21,104 nucleotides of DNA from a virus: positions 1 to 21,104 of IMG/VR virus record IMGVR_UViG_3300009194_000057. The stretch is one strand, 5' to 3'. Both the position numbers and the translations under genes were made by a program. The first letter of the stretch is position 1; each line of letters starts with the position of its first letter. This document shows, in pieces, positions 18,580-21,104 of this stretch. The notes below the pieces were generated by a model. It saw only the letters and a list, made by a program, of their open reading frames with translations, had not been told where the DNA came from and searched no databases.

Positions 18580-19551
18580 ATGGCACATGAAGCCGCCAAC
18601 ACGGCCCCTGGAGACCAGGCGCCGGACGAGACGCAGGACAAAGCCACCGACGACTTCGAGTCGCACTTCGCCAGCTTTGCCAGTGGGAATGCCGAGGAGA
18701 CGCCGCCGGAAGAACCGGCCGCCGAGTCCGAGCAGCCCGAGAGCGAAGCCGGGGAAGAGCAGGGCGGCCAGCCCAGGGAAGAGGGGCAGAGCGAACCGCC
18801 CGCCGAGGAACCGGAGCTGACCGAGCGCGAGAAGGAGCTACAGGCCCAACTCGAGCGCCTCCAGCAGAGCGAGGCCAGCCAGCGCGGCCGTGTCGGCGCG
18901 CTCCAACGCCAGATCAACGAATTCAAGCGGCAGCAGCAGGCCCCTCAATCGAGCGGCCAGCCGTCTGCCAGTCAATCCACCCAGCAACCCGCCGGGCAGT
19001 CTCAGCAGGAACGTGACCAGAAACAGGCCATCGCCGAAGAGGCAGGCAGCGAAGACTGGGAAGCGTTCAAGCAGGACTTCCCCGACATCGCCAATGCGCT
19101 CGACGCCCGCTTTGCCGAACTGAGCCGGCTGGAAGAGCGCGTCAATCAGCGGATCAGCTCTGTCGAGCAATCCGTGCAGCCCATGCAGGAGCAGGCCCAT
19201 CAGCAGTACCTCGCCGATCAGATGCGCGCCCTCGAGGCCCGCCACTCGGATTGGCAGGAGGTCGTGAATGCGCCCGCGTTTCAGGAGTGGCTGCAGCAAC
19301 AGCCTCAGTGGGTTCAGGACCAGATGGAGTCCGATAACGCCGACGATGCGTCCGCGCTGCTCGACTTCTACAAGGCCACGTCCCAGCAGGCTGGCAGCGA
19401 CGATCGTGCCGCCGCCCAACAGGCGGAGCGCGAGAAGCGCAATCAGCGACTGGCCAACGCGCAAACCCCGACCCGCCGCGGTCCTGCGCAACGCCAGGCC
19501 GTCCCCGACGAGTTCGAGGCGGCATTCAACCACTACGCGAAAAAACGCTAA
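18580..19551 (+). CDS. scaffolding-type head assembly protein
   Basis: The 323-aa protein is strongly acidic at the N-terminus (EETPPEEPAAESEQPESEAG), then coiled coil (LTEREKELQAQLERLQQSEA), Gln-rich in the centre (APQSSGQPSASQSTQQPAGQ), helical, and basic at the C-terminus (RNQRLANAQTPTRRGPAQRQ, then FNHYAKKR). An acidic, elongated, helical protein with a basic C-terminal capsid-binding tail directly before the major capsid gene is the hallmark of phage scaffolds. GGGAG precedes ATG 18580. No protease domain is visible, so it probably exits intact or is recycled. Confidence 0.82.
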   Translation: MAHEAANTAPGDQAPDETQDKATDDFESHFASFASGNAEETPPEEPAAESEQPESEAGEEQGGQPREEGQSEPPAEEPELTEREKELQAQLERLQQSEASQRGRVGALQRQINEFKRQQQAPQSSGQPSASQSTQQPAGQSQQERDQKQAIAEEAGSEDWEAFKQDFPDIANALDARFAELSRLEERVNQRISSVEQSVQPMQEQAHQQYLADQMRALEARHSDWQEVVNAPAFQEWLQQQPQWVQDQMESDNADDASALLDFYKATSQQAGSDDRAAAQQAEREKRNQRLANAQTPTRRGPAQRQAVPDEFEAAFNHYAKKR

Positions 19552-19570
19552 GACCGAGAGGTACTGAGCA

Positions 19571-20563
19571 ATGGCAACGACCACTTACGGCGACATCTCC
19601 CAGCGTACTGCCGCCTGGGCCGCCGCCCAGATGCTGTCCCACGCCGAGCCCATCCTGGTGCTCTCCAAGTTCGGCCAGTCCAAGCCGCTGCCGAAGAACA
19701 AGGCCGACACGGTCAAGTTCCGCCGGCCGATCCCGTTCCCTGCGCTGACTACGCCGCTGACCGAGGGCGTCACTCCGACGGCTCGCCAGATGGCCTACGA
19801 AGACGTCACCGTCACCATCAAGCAGTGGGGTGACGTGGTCGAGATCACCGACCAGGTGGCCGACTTGGCCGAGGATCCGGTCCTGTCCGATGCCTCAACC
19901 CTGTGTGGCGAGCAGGCCGCCGAGACCATCGAGCTGCAGACCTGGGGCGCGCTCCGTGCCGGCACCAATGTCTTCTACTCGACCGGCTCCAGCCGTGCAG
20001 CAGTGGCGGACAAGATCAGCTTGGCAAAGCAGCGCGCTATCACTCGCTCGCTCAAGGGCAACCGGGCCAAAAAGGTCACCAGCATGGTGTCGGCCTCGCC
20101 GAACTATTCAACCGAGCCGGTGGACGCGGCCTACATCGCATTCGCCCACACCGATCTCGAGGCGGACATCCGCGACATGGTCGGCTTTACCCCGACCGAG
20201 AAGTACGGCTCGATGAAGGCGCTGCCGCACGAGATCGGCAAGGTAGAGGACGTGCGCTACATCCTCAGCCCGGTGCTGACCAAGTGGGAGGATGCCGGCG
20301 CTACAACGTCCACCATGATCTCCACCAGCGGCACCAATGCCGACGTCTACCCGGTGGTCTACGTGGGCAAGGAGTTCTACGGCCTGATCCCGCTCAAGGG
20401 CGCGAATTCCATGCAGCCCATGGTGCTCAACCCCAACAGCCCGCGCGGCGGCGACCCGCTGGGCCAGCGCGGCACGGTCGGCTGGAAGTCCTACTTCGTG
20501 GCCAAGATCCTCAACGAGGGGTGGGGCGCCCGCCTCGAGTGCGCCGCCAGCGACCTGGCGTAA
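19571..20563 (+). CDS. major capsid protein, N4-gp56 family
   Basis: The 330-aa product matches the N4-gp56 major capsid family: an N-terminal segment AAAQMLSHAEPILVLSKFGQ, KADTVKFRRPIPFP, TPLTEGVTPTARQMAYEDVT, IKQWGDVVEITDQVADLAED, HTDLEADIRDMVGFTPTEKY, and a C-terminal LGQRGTVGWKSYFVAKILNE. It has the HK97-type fold and builds the head shell. It follows the scaffold by 19 bp, with GAGAGG upstream of the ATG. A strong terminator lies after it. Full length, no sign of cleavage. Confidence 0.95.
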   Translation: MATTTYGDISQRTAAWAAAQMLSHAEPILVLSKFGQSKPLPKNKADTVKFRRPIPFPALTTPLTEGVTPTARQMAYEDVTVTIKQWGDVVEITDQVADLAEDPVLSDASTLCGEQAAETIELQTWGALRAGTNVFYSTGSSRAAVADKISLAKQRAITRSLKGNRAKKVTSMVSASPNYSTEPVDAAYIAFAHTDLEADIRDMVGFTPTEKYGSMKALPHEIGKVEDVRYILSPVLTKWEDAGATTSTMISTSGTNADVYPVVYVGKEFYGLIPLKGANSMQPMVLNPNSPRGGDPLGQRGTVGWKSYFVAKILNEGWGARLECAASDLA

Positions 20564-20579
20564 CCCGCCACCTGACCGA

Positions 20580-20602
20580 AGCCCGCCACCCGGCGGGCTT
20601 TT
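20580..20602 (+). terminator. Rho-independent terminator after the capsid gene
   Basis: GCCCGCC (20581-20587) and GGCGGGC (20592-20598) form a perfect 7-bp stem with an ACCC loop and are followed by TTTT. It lies 17 bp after the capsid stop and would reduce transcription of the downstream tail-connector genes. Confidence 0.82.
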
Positions 20603-20632
20603 CCGTTTCTGACATGCCGTGAGGTATCTCCC

Positions 20633-21040
20633 GTGAGCGACATCAACACCGCCGACATGACCCGTGACGATCTGGAAACCACCGCCAACGACCTGGGCGT
20701 GCAATTCCAGAAGAACACCGGCGACGACACCCTGCGCAAGCGTATCGACGAGGCACTGGGCAATCCCGCGCAGCCGGCTGCTGAGAGCCACCCGGCAGCA
20801 CCGGGCGAAGGGAAAAACGAGAAGCGCTACAAGGTCATCATTCAGACCAGCGACCAGGACCAGCAGCCGGTCCCCGTCTTCGTCAACGGCCGCTCCTACG
20901 TGATCAAGCGCGGCGAAGAAGTCACCGTGCCGGCCTCCGTGGTCGAGGTGCTCAACAACGCTGTCCAGCACGTCTATGACCCGAGCACGATGAAAGAGCG
21001 CACGGTGCTCGCCTACCCCTTCCAGGCACGCGAGGCCTGA
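20633..21040 (+). CDS. structural protein with LEM/HeH-like N-terminus
   Basis: The 135-aa frame starts at GTG 20633, preceded by GAGGT at 20621-20625. Residues about 8-45 (MTRDDLETTANDLGVQFQ, then NTGDDTLRKRIDEALG) are a helix-extended-loop-helix (LEM/HeH-like) module. After a Pro/Ala linker a beta-rich domain follows (YKVIIQTSDQDQQPVPVFVN and RSYVIKRGEEVTVPASVVEV). Proteins of this kind are often encoded just after N4-gp56-type capsid genes and may be head decoration or head-tail factors. Precise function is not assigned. Confidence 0.8.
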   Translation: MSDINTADMTRDDLETTANDLGVQFQKNTGDDTLRKRIDEALGNPAQPAAESHPAAPGEGKNEKRYKVIIQTSDQDQQPVPVFVNGRSYVIKRGEEVTVPASVVEVLNNAVQHVYDPSTMKERTVLAYPFQAREA

Positions 21041-21043
21041 TCC

Positions 21044-21104
21044 ATGACGTTCCTCGAGCTCTGCCAGCGGCTGCGCCAAGAGGTGGGCGCGGCCGGTACC
21101 GGCC
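21044..21104 (+). CDS. probable head-tail connector or adaptor, 5' end only
   Basis: ATG 21044 begins MTFLELCQRLRQEVGAAGTG before the window ends. This N-terminus (MTFLELxQRLRQEVG) is characteristic of phage adaptor/connector proteins encoded after the capsid and LEM-type genes. Only 20 codons are visible, so the rest cannot be judged. Confidence 0.65.
   Translation, partial: MTFLELCQRLRQEVGAAGTG

Overview
The window is a contiguous piece of a temperate tailed-phage genome (integrated prophage or free phage; no attachment site, integrase or bacterial chromosomal gene is visible to decide). Base composition is high in GC. The protein set (DnaB-type phage helicase, NinB, lambda R-type GH104 endolysin, GTA-type 3TM holin, N4-gp56-family capsid protein, acidic Gln/Glu-rich scaffold) points to a gammaproteobacterial host of the Halomonas/Pseudomonas kind. 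The host name is inference; the phage nature is clear. No tRNA, rRNA or CRISPR array was found, and no stretch longer than 300 bases lacks a gene.

Layout, left to right. (1) 1-944, minus strand: a truncated small secreted-protein gene and a CI/LexA-like S24 repressor. (2) 945-1030: divergent switch with two matching operators and a rightward promoter. (3) 1031-4261, plus strand: Cro/YdaS-like regulator, two small proteins, a lambda-O-like initiator with candidate iterons inside its gene, and a DnaB-family helicase. (4) 4263-7643: a tightly coupled nin-like operon of about a dozen small genes with mostly 4-nt start/stop overlaps, including a HTH-RMF-like fusion, NinB, a DUF968 HNH-like protein and a PD-(D/E)XK nuclease, plus several micro-ORFs. 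(5) 7664-9889: a 205-aa protein at the usual position of antiterminator Q, then an accessory block of small genes with two near-identical promoter units and several hairpins, ending in a YdiL/DUF1870 HTH protein. (6) 9894-11851: candidate late promoter plus terminator, GH104 endolysin, membrane-anchored coiled-coil protein, 3TM holin and a small protein. (7) 11832-12556: symmetry- and repeat-rich candidate packaging site, then a small-terminase candidate. (8) 12553-16186: the large terminase, encoded as two separate polypeptides with a 95-aa gene between them, each polypeptide carrying its own intein. (9) 16188-21104: portal, small connector-like protein, scaffold, major capsid protein, LEM/HeH-type structural protein and the start of a connector gene.

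The outstanding feature is the terminase module. Intein 1 (12748-13701) interrupts the Walker A motif of the ATPase half; intein 2 (15113-16075) interrupts the third acidic motif of the nuclease half. Neither intein has an in-frame homing endonuclease. Instead each holds a complete nested HNH endonuclease gene of about 0.6-0.8 kb at the position between splicing blocks B and F: in intein 1 on the opposite strand (13573 to 12767), in intein 2 on the same strand in another frame (15406-16008). Each nested gene has a plausible promoter of its own inside the intein (TTGAGG-17-TATTAT on the minus strand for the first, a perfect extended -10 TGCTATAAT for the second). The intein frame stays open across the whole nested gene. 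So the same DNA encodes a self-splicing protein and a separately expressed homing nuclease, twice, in one essential packaging enzyme that is itself split. I infer that splicing is required for ATPase and nuclease activity and that the free nucleases spread the inteins.
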